The translations under genes were made by a program, and so were the position numbers. Below, one piece after another: positions 12,681 through 24,027 of a DNA stretch of 64,000 nt (the first letter of the stretch is position 1; each line of letters opens with the position of its first letter). The notes beneath the pieces are model-generated. The model did no database searches. It saw nothing but the letters and a program-made list of their open reading frames with translations, and was not told the DNA's origin. The DNA is from Jaltomata sinuosa (lineage: Eukaryota; Streptophyta; Magnoliopsida; Solanales; Solanaceae). The stretch spans positions 124,001 through 188,000 of the forward strand of contig QJPP01001411.1 in NCBI GenBank assembly GCA_003996215.1, read 5' to 3'.

Positions 12681-15600
12681 GAATTGGAACTTGATAATGA
12701 ACCTAGACTAATCGAGATAGAGTCATGGACAACATGAATTCGTGACATACCGAGATTGATTCATTTCATTGATGGAAATGAGTCAAGTTACCTAACGTGA
12801 CACACTATATACATCAGCAGAGATTACTACGAATTTGAACATTAGCACCCCCTCTACCCTGTTATTGTTAGGGATAGATGAAAAGAGCATAACAACTTCT
12901 CGCTATGTTGTGCCTAGTAGTACCCAAAGAATTGACATTGAAAGACTCAAGCATTTAAAAAAGAAGAAAGACAGGGGTTATACCTATTGGAGAATCCTTA
13001 CTAGTCTCATCGATTACTCAAAAGTAAACTCATACATAGGAAAGGAAAGAGAAAATAGAGTGATTGGTAAGCTGACCCTACAAATAATTCCTTAGTTTCA
13101 GTTTCGTAGGAAGAAGAAGAAAGGGCAAAGTCTCACCTATCAAGGAAGTATGGCAAAGATAGTTTATCCTTGCGCGAAGTACCTCAGCTCAGTACGCATA
13201 GAAGTATAGTCTACCTCTATTTAGCTCTACTATCTTTCTTATACATATACTAGGAATTCGAGCCTACCTCTTTTTGTTGATGTTTTGATCAACCGTGTAT
13301 TCCCATCTTGAGCCCAAATTTACCTGTACAAGGAAAGATCTCAATAGGCCTAGGGAAGGGGGAAAGCTCCACTACAGGGCCAGGGAAAGAAATAGGCATG
13401 GGGAAGAATCTTTAATGAAATAAATTGAATAGACTGAGAAGTCGAGTAAGCCTATCGATTCAAGAAAGTTCGACTAGTTTAGGTGCCGCCTTCCAAATTT
13501 CTATAAGTGGGTGGTTTTAAGTTCAGATCCCTATTTTGGTTATAGAGTGCGGGTAGCTGACAAGTAGGTTAGATAACTGGTGAATAAATAGGCTTTGCTC
13601 CTGCTTTCACTTCCAGGAGGAATTCTATCATCCATGGCAAAGAAATCGTAAAATAAGAAAAGGCATTTTGTTGCACTCACACAAATCCATGGACCAGAAT
13701 CTGACGTCAATTGGTTATCGGTTGGTAGTTTATCATCGTGCATTGATTGACTCCTTATGGGGTTTTAAATAGCACTCTGAATTAGTGGGAAATAAAAGTG
13801 CAATCCATATTGATGGAAACCCTAAGTGGGGTTTGTTCATCTCTATTTAAAGGAACCGATTGTAGAAAACATACCCTACATTTGAGAGAGTTGAAATCTC
13901 ACTCATAGATTAGTAAGAGTTGAATAGGACTGTGTGAACTTCATTAAAGAAGTACTTCCTGGAGCGAGTAAGGCTATGGCCATGCCTTACGAAGCGAAGG
14001 CGCCCACTATTTATTTTAATTAAATAGTATGAACCTGCAACCAAAGCGGCCTTAGCGACCATTAGTGATATAAAATGGAGAGAAATAGGAAATCAACCAT
14101 AGGCCCTTCCATCGAGTAGTAAAGACAAAGGGAAAGGTTGAACAACAGTGTGCATTGCAGACCTGATTGGGAAAGAGAGTTAATAGTTGTGTGTGTCATA
14201 TGAGGAACTGAGTTTGCACTCCCATGTTGCCCAACACAACAAAAGGGGATTTACTTTTAGTAACTTCTTTCACTCGTTCTGTCGCCTTATTTCAGCTTTC
14301 AACCGCATTTCTACCATGATTTTTCTCCAAACGAGAAACTTTGGCTAGCTGTTCACTCACTCTTGATGGTCTGCCATTTAGTTCATTCATTGTAATAGAA
14401 TGAATAATATGCCAATGGAAGGTAGCTGCATACAACATAAAATAAAAGAGATTGACATCTGACAACTCCTTGTCCTTTCCATCCGGAGGTGGCGTTGATC
14501 CAACTAATGAGCAACTGCTTCTTCTTTACCCACTTAGTGTACTTAGGATTTGAGGATTTCTTTTCATCGTCTGTGAATTGGTTGGGATAAAGCGAGAGAG
14601 ATCTTCTCGGTAGAGGTAGTCAATCTAAGATCGAGAAATTAGTAATTCGGTTAAAAGTCAGTAGCACAATAGATATTTTCCTCAGTCTCAGTCCATTCAA
14701 TCAAGCCAGAAGATAAATCGGTGTAACTCCTAAAGCCCTTGTTGCTTTAGTCAAAGAAGTGCCCTGCAACGGCCAAAGAAAATTCATCTTCCATACAATC
14801 ATGTCACACCAGAAGAAGAAGGGCTGCTAAGCTAGATAGAAAGCCTTGGAACACCAAGACAGTAGCAAGTGCAGCAAATTGAACACGATAAGGCTATGGT
14901 ACAAATATGGAATAAAAGTTGTGCCTTGACAAGAAGCCTTGCATCTAGCATGTGGATTCCAATTCCAAAGCTGTGACAAAACTGTGGGTTCATGACCTGC
15001 TTTATGCCTATAGTTTAGAAGTCTCGGTCTAAAACAGAATGAATCCAATCAGGGATAGAACTCCTTGCATGGGGAAGTCCAAATTGGGATTGGGGAATCA
15101 GAAAAAAGTCACAGTCTGGGTGGGAAACTATTCGAGTGGATCAAGCTCTTCCTTTCTCCCTTTATTACGAGATCTAAAAGTAGAAAGAAGTTGTATCAGA
15201 AAGGTAGGTTAGTCACCTAGTGACATCCTAAATCCAATTGCTTCACTCCCTTTGAAAGTTCGGCCCTCCTTAGGGAAAAAATAGAGTATACAATAAAAAG
15301 GGATAGCTTAGCAGGTAGGTATCACTACCAACTACCAACACGAAGGAAAGCAACTCGACAAAAAAGCCTTTATTGTAAGAGGCTGGTGGAAGGTATGAGA
15401 TCTGAATCACTATATTAGTCTGCTCCTTGTTTAGATGTATGACCTACTTCATTGGAAGAGTTATATGCCTCAATGGGAGCAAGGAAGGACTAGTCAGGCC
15501 CCTTCTATTCCGTTATTTGTTCGTAGTGCACTGGACATGCTTAGCCTATCCTTATCTCTTTGTCATTGCTATCTCAAGCACCCCCATAGTGTAGATTACA

Positions 15601-16304
15601 TACCAACTTCTTCTTTATCTTAGATGCTTTCTCTGTGTCACCTAATATGGTAAGCGGAACTGAATGACCAAAAAAGAACTGTTTAAAAGTCTCTTGCAAG
15701 ACTTTTTCAAAAGAAAGATCGGTCCCAAAACTTACTTACTCGTTGTAACCTTTCGACCTCCAATGACCTATAACACTAGTCACTACACCCACTGGGGCTA
15801 GGAAGTAAGCCTCACAACCTAAAGCAGTGAAGAACATGGATTTGTATAAATGGCTTTGTCTATCATGAGCGTAGGTAGTAAAGGAGCACTTATGCGCAGG
15901 TGCAGGGGTGAAAGCTCAATCCAAGATATGAAAAAGGAATCACAACTATCAAAGTAAGTAGTTCAATGCCAATGAAAAAAGATATGGTTTAGCTTAGTCT
16001 AGCCCTAACGAAAGAAAATGACATAGAATAAGATGTCATCTCATTCTTTAAATGGCGCAAGAAGTTAAAAAGAAAAAGTAGGGTGCAAAGGGACTCCATA
16101 AACTGCTTTATAGTTGAAGATGTATGTTGAGTAAATTGAAGGGCTATCACAGTAAGTTTTATAAATAAGAAGAATGTAGGACATTTTAATGAAAAGAATT
16201 AAGCCTTGTGCTGGTAGAATTCCTTATTTATCAAAGTGGGTCACTTTTTAATTCATTTTTTGGTATGTATATTGGGAGGTGAGACTGAGCACACATAGGT
16301 AATG
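12681..16304. other. Non-TE flank, organelle-like; no gene recognised
   Basis: There are no LTRs, gag/pol remains or long reading frames here. Composition changes abruptly from the flanking retroelements: many short AAGAAAG/CTTTCTT words and moderate GC. An example is the GAAGCGAAGGCGCCC stretch near 13992, a style common in plant mitochondrial intergenic DNA. It continues at 26607 on the other side of element B. The mitochondrial reading is an inference from style, supported only indirectly by the plastid fragment at 28.9 kb. The last five bases, TAATG, are the target duplication of element B. Confidence 0.45.
16300..16304. repeat. Left target-site duplication of element B (TAATG)
   Basis: TAATG precedes the 5' LTR and is repeated exactly at 26607-26611 after the 3' LTR. 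Confidence 0.95.
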
Positions 16305-16616
16305 TGTAACATCCCGTATTCCGCATATACTAGTCCTATTCATATATCACTTGATATAGCCTTGTCATATAGGTGAGGGACCGAGTTTATTATATGAGCA
16401 GTGATAGTTTAATGTGTATTGGGAGGTGCTGTAATGCCCCATTCAGTTCAGCACGTAAACGGCCAAGTTAACCTCGACAAAAGTATTTAAACTCGAGATG
16501 GTAAGGTTGTATTTGAGTAAATATTTAGGGTGAAGTGTTAAGTTAAAGCAAAAGGGATTAGAAATTAGAAAATAGAATAAAATAAGAGAGCTGCTTGCTT
16601 GACTTAACTAAGCTAG

Positions 16617-16856
16617 TAGGTGACAAGTAGGTGCATCACCTACTTTGACTTATTGACCAGCCTAAAGAACTAGGTAGGTGCATCACCTACTAAGACTATT
16701 TTGACTAGCTTAGAGGGCCAAGTACACCCATCACCCACTTGAATAAATTCTGGCCCAAAGAAGTGAAAGAAAGGGAATGAATTGGCAGCCAAGGCCCAAT
16801 AAGGTTAAGTCCAACAAAGCCCATGTAAAATGGCCAAGTAGGTGTATCACCTTCTT
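16617..16856 (+). repeat. Cluster of short inverted repeats (GTAGGTGCATCACCTAC) in LTR U3
   Basis: Four related motifs occur in about 240 bp: AAGTAGGTG-CAT-CACCTACTT at 16625-16645 (9-bp arms), GTAGGTG-CAT-CACCTAC at 16674-16690, a degenerate copy near 16732-16748, and AAGTAGGTG-TAT-CACCTTCTT at 16836-16856. A single half site (GTAGGTGAC) precedes the first. The cluster is kept in the other LTRs of this family, for instance near 5850-5965, 24355-24595, 47780-48020 and 60710-60955. Confidence 0.85.
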
Positions 16857-18017
16857 GACATTTTGTGGCTCAAAATGAGCAAGGAAAGTCGGCCAAAGCA
16901 GCCCCCCTTTAAAGGGGTTAAGACCAGCTCATTTCACTCATTTTAACTTGAAAAAAAATAGATTTTAGAAGTTCTTTCTTTCTCTCTCTCTTAGCTTCAC
17001 ATAGCAGCCATAAAATACCATTAGGGTTCTTAAGTATTCTCCCTCTTTTCAAGCTAAGTTGAAGGGGAGTTCAAGCTCTTGAAGAAGTACAAGTTAGAAG
17101 GACAGATTTTCAGAATTTAAGGTAAAGTTACTGCCCATTTTTACCCCTTTTTATATGCAAGTTTGATGGAGAATTCTGTATGTGTTTGTGTCAAGAACCA
17201 TGGGGTAGTGATTGGAATCCTTGAGTTAAAATACTTTCTTATTATGTTTAAGGATGTTTGGGATTGTTTTAGGAGCGGTTTTATGTGTATATATTTAGGA
17301 CAGCTTGGTTGAACTTGTAAAAGGGTGTGTGAAATTGTATTGAAGTATGGAAGGAGGGTGTGGTAATACACCACTTAATTGGGTGTTATGTTAACTTGCT
17401 GCCTGCACACCTTTGTATGTTATTTGGTATATGTTGTGAAGTCGGAAGAGTTTCAAGGGACCTTATGAGAAGGTCGTACAGTATGTAGATATGTTTAGAA
17501 GCGAAGAGGTGAAAGGAACACTCTTGGTTTGATCAATTACGAGCTTACTGCCTAGTTACTGATTTAGTGGGATCAAGTAGCCCAAATTAGTTAACTAGCT
17601 ACTAATACTAGTTTTGCCACGTATTTCATTGTAGATAAATAATCTGAAAGAGGGAAGCTTAATTCGTTGTAATATCCGAGTTACACAACAAGGTATGTAA
17701 GGTTTCTCAGTTTCATATTCCTTGGCATGAACTCTTATATTTGTGTTGTTACCAACGAAGTGAGTTTCCTAGTAAAGGTACTTTCAACAGCAAGCTTTGT
17801 GAGTTATTCTCTAAGCCAAATGAGGTTCATTGTATCATATAAGCTCCTAAACAGTACGTTGATGTTACGTTTGTTCCTTATATCATTGTTACTGCCTTAA
17901 GTGCATGTCCACATGTCTTCTACTACTGGTCCATAGTTTTGAGCTCAATAAAGGTTACAACCACCAAAGTAACAATCTCAAAGATTAAAGAAACTAAATG
18001 AAGTAATCTGTATATGT

Positions 18018-18165
18018 GTGGGTGGCAGCCCAGGGGTGAAAGCCTAGCATGGGTCGATCCCTATTTGTGTACTTATGGGTGGCAGCCTAGGGGCGAAAGC
18101 CTAGCATGGGTCGATCCCAATTTGTATATTTATGAGGGCAGCATCCCAGGGGTTAAATTGCCTAG
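18018..18165 (+). repeat. Three tandem units in LTR (GCCTAGCATGGGTCGATCCC)
   Basis: Three successive units of roughly 57 bp share GGCAGCC-AGGGG-GAAA-GCCTAGCATGGG. The first two continue with TCGATCCC; the third is diverged and continues with ACTCCTC. The same array is present in the LTRs at 4400-4560 (minus), 25757-25905, 46466-46610 (minus) and 62117-62265. Confidence 0.85.
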
Positions 18166-18876
18166 CATGGGACTCCTCTTCTACCACTGATCAGTTGGTC
18201 ACGTGTATTACATGCCTTACAATGATCATAAAGCAAAGAAGAGTAACCAAAGAACGTAATATACATGATTTCACAAGTGTAAGCGAATGTGATCTTCTGT
18301 TCTTATTTACATGTTTATGCACTGATACCTTATTCTATTTGAGCTCTTGTTTACATATGGTTTACTTTATGCCTTACATATTCAGTACATTCTCTCGTAC
18401 TGACGTCCCTCATGGGGACGCTGCATTTCATGCCGCAGGCACATGTACTCTGGCTAGTAGACCTCCCCAGTAGGAGCACAGGACACTCGGCTGCTGTTGG
18501 TGAGCTCCAGGTTGATTCGGGGCTTTACCGAGTCTTTGGTATATATTTTGGGTATTGTATAGTTAAGGGTAAGGCGGGGCCCTGTCCCGACCTAAACTAA
18601 GTTTGTCTATCTTGTAGAGGCTTTGTAGACCAATGTTAAAGTAAAACTTAGTTATGTCTTTGCTCTTAACAGTTGTGGCCTCAATGGCCAGATCGTGTAC
18701 ATAAGTTTTGGGCCTATCTATGTTGGTCTTGTTATTCAGGCAGCTTATCTATAGTCAAAGCTTCTTAATTGTCATAGTTATATGCATGATGAATCACAGG
18801 TTATAAGCCGGTTCTCTCGGGCCTTTAGGGCATCGAGTGCCTGTCCGTCTAAATGTAATTTGAGGCGTGACAAAAG

Positions 18877-18888
18877 TGGTATCAGAGC
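18877..18888 (+). promoter_or_regulatory. Primer binding site of element B (tRNA-iMet)
   Basis: TGGTATCAGAGC, four bases after the end of the 5' LTR, complementary to the 3' end of initiator tRNA-Met. Confidence 0.95.
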
Positions 18889-19085
18889 AGGTCATCCTAG
18901 GGAGTCTACAAAGCCGTGTCTATGTAGAGTTTTGCTTATGGGTGTGTTGTGCACCACATCTATAAACAGGAGGCTACGGGACATTTAGGAGTTGTCTCTT
19001 TTTCTTCATCTCTTAGATCGTGCAATAGAGCCAATGTTATAGGTTTATCGTATCTAACCTTTGAATTGTTTTCATTATAGCAAAA

Positions 19086-21878
19086 ATGCCGGTTACTAGG
19101 AAAAGTAAGAGTACTGGTAAGCAAGTAGATGTGGCTACTGGAGAAGGGACCAGCAAATCACCACCTAGACGAGCTAATCAAAGTGAGGCTCAACTGTCTT
19201 CATCACGGACTTCCTCCACTCCTCCGTCTCCAGAAGAGCTAAGGAGGGCAGCAGCACCCCAAGAACCACCAGTTAATGCTACTGACCAAGATTTAAAGAA
19301 TGCAGTCCAATTGTTGACTCGTATACTTGCTGGTCAAGGACAAGGGCAAGCAGGTCCAATTGCAGGTACTAGTGGTGCAAATAGGGAAGCTAGTGTGCGG
19401 ATACGTGATTTCCTTAATTTGGACCCTCCATCATTTATCGGGTCAGATCCTAATGAAGATCCGCAAGACTTTATTGATCAAATCCAAAGGACCTTAGATA
19501 TTATGTATGTATCTGGTAAGGAAGCAGTTGAGTTGGCAACATATAGATTAAAAGGTGTGGCTGTATTGTGGTACGAAGCTTGGAAACAATCTAGGGGTAT
19601 AAATACACCTTCAGCTAAATGGAAAGAGTTTAAAAAGGCATTCCTTGACCATTATCTGCCATTGGAGATTCGGGAGGCCCGTGCAACTCAGTTCTTAAAT
19701 CTTCACCAAGGGAATATGAGCGTGAGAGAGTATAGTCTCAAGTTTAATTCTTTGGCCAGGTATGCTCCTAATGTAGTAGCTACTATGGAGGATAGAGTTC
19801 ATCGTTACGTGGATAGATTGGATTCATATCTGGTTAGGGATTGTACTATTGCTGCTTTGAACAAAGATATGGATATAGCAAGGATACAAGCTTTTGCACA
19901 AAAGATGGAGGATCAAAGGCAAAGGAGAAGGACACAAGAGTCGGAAAGAGGGCAGTCCAAGAGGGCCAGATCTATGGGCCAGTTTACGCCATCCCAAGGT
20001 GAGTTTAGGCCTCGGTTTTCTAATAGACTGCCTAGGCCATCATCTTCCTACTCTACAGCTAGCGCTCCACCTCGGTTTCAAGGGTCTAGGGCTAATCAAT
20101 TTGGGCAAAGGAGTGAGAGTCAAGGCTCACAAGTAGCGGGGTACCAAGAACAGGGAAGTGCGAGCCAACCAAGACCTCCTAGACAGTTTTGTAAACAATG
20201 TGGAAGAAATCATCTAGGTATATGTCGGCTTGGAACAAATGTTTGTTTTTGGTGTGGTACACCGGGACACATGATGAGAAATTGCCCTCAAAGGGGCATG
20301 GGTAGCATGGCACAACCTACTGGATCGGTTGCTGCATCATCATCATCGGTGCCTTATTTAGGTAGGGGGCCACAAGTGCCTGCAGGTCGTGGTAGAGGTG
20401 GTAGAGGAACTGCTAGTTCTAGTGGAGTTCAAAATCGTACATATGCTCTAGCGGAACGACAGAATTTGGAGGCTTCACCTGATGTGGTTACAGGTACATT
20501 GTCCATCTTTTCATATAATGTATATGCATTAATTGATCTAGGCTCTACATTATCATATGTAACTCCATTGATTGCTGGAAAGTTTGAAGGAACGCCAGAA
20601 TTATTGGTTAAACCATTTGAAGTATTTACGCCAACTAGCGAGTCTATTATAGCTAGAAAAGTCTATCGTAATTGCATAGTAACTGTTTGTGACCGTAACA
20701 CATTGGCTGACCTTGTTGAGCTAGATATGATAGATTTTGACGTTATAATGGGTATGGATTGGTTGGCTTCATGTTATGCCACGGTAGATTGCCGAGCTAA
20801 GAGGGTGAGTTTCCATTTTCCAAAAGAGGCAGTCCTTGAATGGAAAGGTAATGTTGGGACACCAAGAGGTAAGTTTATTTCTTATCTTAAGGCAAAGAAG
20901 ATGATGTCCAAAGGGTACATATGTCATCTAGTGAGAGTGAGAGATATAGATGCGGAGCCACTAGATCTTCAGTCTATTCCAGTGGTAAATGAATTTTCTG
21001 ATGTATTTCCCGAAGAGCTTCCAGGTTTGCCTCCAGAACGAGAGATAGAGTTTGGTATTGATGTGATTCCAGGTACTCAACCCATCTCCATCCCTCCATA
21101 TAGGATGGCCCCGGCAGAATTACGAGAATTGAAGGAGCAATTAAAAGATTTGTTAGAAAAGGGATTCATAAAGCCTAGTATATCCCCTTGGGGAGCACCG
21201 GTTTTATTTGTACGTAAGAAAGATGGCTCATTGAGAATGTGTATTGACTATCGGCAGTTGAATAAGGTGACAATTAAGAACAAATATCCCCTTCCTAGGA
21301 TTGATGATTTGTTTGACCAGTTACAGGGTGCTAAGTGTTTCTCGAAGATTGATTTGAGGTCGGGTTATCATCAAGTAAAAGTCAAAGAGAAAGATATACC
21401 CAAGACAGCTTTCCGAACACGGTATGGTCATTTTGAATTTTTAGTTATGTCATTTGGGCTAACAAATGCACCAGCAGCTTTTATGGATCTGATGAATAGG
21501 GTGTTCAAGCCATTCTTGGACGTGTTTGTGATTGTATTCATAGATGATATCTTGGTCTATTCAAGATCAAAGGAGGACCATGCTAATCACTTATGGCAGG
21601 TGTTACAGGTTCTTCGTGATCGTAAGCTATATGCAAAGTTTTCTAAATGTGAATTTTGGTTAAAATCTATGGCATTCTTGGGTCATATTGTCTCTGATGA
21701 AGGAATAAGGGTTGATACTCAAAAGATAGAAGCCGTGAAGAACTGGCCAAGACCTACAACACCTACGGAGGTTCGTAGTTTCCTTGGGTTGGCAGGTTAT
21801 TATAGAAGGTTTGTTGAGGGATTTTCCTCTATTTCTGCACCCTTAACAAAGCTAACACACAAGGCAGCCAAGTTCTAA
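19086..21878 (+). CDS. Gag-protease-RT part of element B polyprotein (ends at premature TAA)
   Basis: The ATG at 19086 follows a 213-bp leader after the primer site and is shared with elements A and C. The order of domains is: a Ser/Thr/Lys-rich N-terminus; the gag capsid domain at about residues 105-250 (WYEAWK at about 162); an Arg/Ser/Gln-rich linker; two zinc knuckles (C369 onward, CX2CX3HX3C, and 387-400, CX2CX4HX4C); an aspartic protease with the active-site word DLGS around residue 484, where element A has DPGS; and RT from about 690, with FIDD at 818-821 and the connection region GLAGYYRRF before the end. The product would stop at residue 930 just before RNase H. The same frame continues after the TAA, so this is a nonsense break. 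It encodes virus-like particle formation, proteolysis and reverse transcription for copy-and-paste transposition. Confidence 0.95.
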   Translation: MPVTRKSKSTGKQVDVATGEGTSKSPPRRANQSEAQLSSSRTSSTPPSPEELRRAAAPQEPPVNATDQDLKNAVQLLTRILAGQGQGQAGPIAGTSGANREASVRIRDFLNLDPPSFIGSDPNEDPQDFIDQIQRTLDIMYVSGKEAVELATYRLKGVAVLWYEAWKQSRGINTPSAKWKEFKKAFLDHYLPLEIREARATQFLNLHQGNMSVREYSLKFNSLARYAPNVVATMEDRVHRYVDRLDSYLVRDCTIAALNKDMDIARIQAFAQKMEDQRQRRRTQESERGQSKRARSMGQFTPSQGEFRPRFSNRLPRPSSSYSTASAPPRFQGSRANQFGQRSESQGSQVAGYQEQGSASQPRPPRQFCKQCGRNHLGICRLGTNVCFWCGTPGHMMRNCPQRGMGSMAQPTGSVAASSSSVPYLGRGPQVPAGRGRGGRGTASSSGVQNRTYALAERQNLEASPDVVTGTLSIFSYNVYALIDLGSTLSYVTPLIAGKFEGTPELLVKPFEVFTPTSESIIARKVYRNCIVTVCDRNTLADLVELDMIDFDVIMGMDWLASCYATVDCRAKRVSFHFPKEAVLEWKGNVGTPRGKFISYLKAKKMMSKGYICHLVRVRDIDAEPLDLQSIPVVNEFSDVFPEELPGLPPEREIEFGIDVIPGTQPISIPPYRMAPAELRELKEQLKDLLEKGFIKPSISPWGAPVLFVRKKDGSLRMCIDYRQLNKVTIKNKYPLPRIDDLFDQLQGAKCFSKIDLRSGYHQVKVKEKDIPKTAFRTRYGHFEFLVMSFGLTNAPAAFMDLMNRVFKPFLDVFVIVFIDDILVYSRSKEDHANHLWQVLQVLRDRKLYAKFSKCEFWLKSMAFLGHIVSDEGIRVDTQKIEAVKNWPRPTTPTEVRSFLGLAGYYRRFVEGFSSISAPLTKLTHKAAKF

Positions 21879-23918
21879 TGGAGCGATGCATGCGAAAGAA
21901 GCTTCCAAGAGCTGAAAAATAAGTTGACTTCTACACCTATATTGGTACTTCCAGAAGGCATAGAAGGGTATGCAGTGTATTGTGATGCGTCGGGAGTGGG
22001 CTTAGGATGCGTATTGATGCAGCATGGTAAAGTAATAGCTTATGCCTCAAGACAGTTGCGGCCACATGAGAAAAATTATCCAACCCATGATCTAGAGCTA
22101 GCAGCGGTTGTATTTGCTTTAAAGATATGGCGCCACTACTTGTATGGGGTTCATGTTGACATATATACGGACCATAAGAGCTTGCAATATATCTTTAAGC
22201 AGAAGGATCTGAATCTGAGGCAGCGAAGATGGCTTGAGTTATTAAAAGATTATGATGTTGATATCTTGTATCATCCGGGGAAAGCAAATGTGGTGGCTGA
22301 TGCTTTAAGTCGTAGGACAATGGCAAACACCTATGGGCAGTCCATGGAAAGACAAAGAATAGCTAAGGATCTATACCAACTAGCTAGCTTGGGGGTTCGC
22401 CTTCTTGAATCTCAAGATGAAAGGATTATTGTGCAAAATGCAGCAGAATCCTCATTAGTAGTCGAAGTAAAAGAGAAGCAATATAAGGATCCTATTCTAT
22501 TACAGCTTAAGGAGAATGTACAAAAAGGGGTGACAAAGGCATTTGAGCTTACGCAAAACAAAGTACTCCAGTGCCAAAACAGATTGTGTGTGCCTAATAT
22601 AGATGGACTAAGGGAGAGAATTATGACAGAAGCACATCATTCAAGATATTCTATCCATCCGGGCTCAACTAAAATGTATCATGACTTGAAAGGAGTGTAT
22701 TGGTGGAGTGACATGAAGAAGAACATTGCAGAATTTGTTTCTCAATGTCCAAATTGTCAACAAGTTAAAGTAGAGCACCAAAAGCCTGGAGGTTATATGC
22801 AACATATAGACCTTCCAATTTGGAAGTGGGACATGATCAACATGGATTTTGTCACTGGTCTGCCTCGCTCATTTCGGAAGTTTGACTCCATATGGGTGAT
22901 AGTTGATAGACTCACCAAATCAGCCCACTTCTTGCCGGTTAAGGCTACTTATACAGTTGAAGAGTATGCAAGGTTGTATATTAAAGAGATAGTTCGGCTA
23001 CATGGAATCCCAATCTCTATTATATCTGATAGGGGAGCTCAATTCACCGCGAATTTTTGGAAATCATTTCAGAAGAGTTTGGGAACACAAGTGAATTTAA
23101 GTACGGCCTTTCACCCTCAAACGGATGGTCAGGCAGAACGTACAATCCAAACACTTGAGGATATGTTACGAGCTTGTGTATTGGACTTTAAAGGTAGCTG
23201 GGATGACCATTTACCACTTATTGAGTTTTCTTACAACAATAGCTACCATTCAAGTATCAAAATGGCACCTTATGAAGCTTTATATGGGAGGAAGTGTAGA
23301 TCACCAATCGGATGGTTTGAAGTGGGTGAAACTACCTTATTTGGGCCAGATCTTGTTCATCAAGCTATGGAAAAAGTTAAGGTGATACAACAGCGGCTGG
23401 CAACGGCTCAAAGTCGATACAAATCATATGCAGATATTAGAAGAAGAGGGCTGGAGTTTGCTATAGGAGATTGGGTATTTTTGAAGGTGTCACCAATGAA
23501 AGGGGTGATGAGATTTGGTAAAAAGGGAAAGTTAAGTCCACGCTATATAGGGCCATATAATATTATTCGAAGAGTTGGCCAAGTCGCATATGAGTTAGAG
23601 CTACCCCAAGAGCTTTCAACAGTCCATCCGGTATTTCATGTCTCAATGCTTCGAAAGTGTATAGGTGACCCATCTCGTATTACTCCTATTGAAGATGTAC
23701 AAGTTATGGGAGATCTCACTTATGAAGAAGTACCCATTGCTATTCTGGATCGCCAAGTTAAGAGGCTAAGAAATAAGGAAGTAGCTTTCGTAAAAGTACT
23801 GTGGAGAAACCAACAAGTAGAAGAAGTTACATGGGAAGCGGAAGAAGCGATGAAATCCAAGTATCCTCATCTATTTCAGTCCAATGAGAAAGGTGGAAGT
23901 GTCAAGTTGAGGCATTAA
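21879..23918 (+). pseudogene. RNase H-integrase-chromodomain part of element B, cut off by upstream TAA
   Basis: It is in the same frame as the gag-RT part and would be residues 932 to about 1610 of the full polyprotein. RNase H shows YCDAS (about 967), HDLELAA and YTDH. Integrase has the HHCC zinc-binding region starting at HHSRYSIHP (about 1182) with CPNCQ, then catalytic D in MDFVTGLP, D in ISDRGAQFT (about 1313) and E in GQAERTIQ (about 1349). A GPY/F-type module (SPRYIGPYN) follows. The C-terminus from about residue 1541 is a chromodomain (AFVKVLWRN, VEEVTWE), which in chromoviruses directs integration to chromatin marks. There is no independent start, so it would need readthrough of the TAA or supply in trans. 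All catalytic residues remain. Confidence 0.93.
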
Positions 23919-24006
23919 CGAGTAAGTATAAGTCTATATATATTATCTGTCTAATAGTGGTACTTAACTTAGGCTTGAGCTTGTTTGGGCTGGTTAACTT
24001 TAATAT

Positions 24007-24022
24007 CATTCGAGGACGAATG
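24007..24022 (+). repeat. Inverted repeat CATTCG-AGGA-CGAATG before the PPT of element B
   Basis: Perfect 6-bp arms with a 4-base AGGA loop lie in the 3' untranslated stretch, six bases before the purine run. A version with a different but still paired outer base occurs at the same place in element G (58294-58311). Confidence 0.85.
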
Positions 24023-24027
24023 TTCCT

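Larger units (their letters stand above)
16305..18872 (+). repeat. 5' LTR of element B
   Basis: 2,568 bp, beginning TGTAACATCCCG and ending TGACA. It carries a run of short inverted repeats (16617-16856), a CT-rich stretch with TCTCTCTCTC near 16980-16992, and three tandem units near 18020-18165. Promoter and polyadenylation signals must lie in it, but none was placed with confidence. Confidence 0.96.

Noticed and set aside
13860..14080. Possible tRNA-like or organelle gene near the GCGAAGGCGCCC stretch
   Set aside because: No cloverleaf with conserved GGTTCGAANCC-type loop was found, and no organelle gene sequence could be named.
17141..17374. 77-codon antisense frame in LTRs (also at 24876 and 47259)
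   Set aside because: Same argument: it lies opposite to the LTR sense, shows no domain, and is broken or shortened in the A and C LTRs.
18132..18473. Repeated 66-113 codon frame in the Tekay-like LTRs (also at 4236, 25867, 46160 and 62227)
   Set aside because: It recurs only because the LTR recurs, includes the tandem units, varies in length between copies, and has no known domain. It is treated as non-coding LTR sequence.
19894..20136. 80-codon frame inside gag of B (and 2434-2676 in A)
   Set aside because: It is an overlapping alternate frame of the Arg/Ser-rich gag linker; the gag frame explains the DNA.
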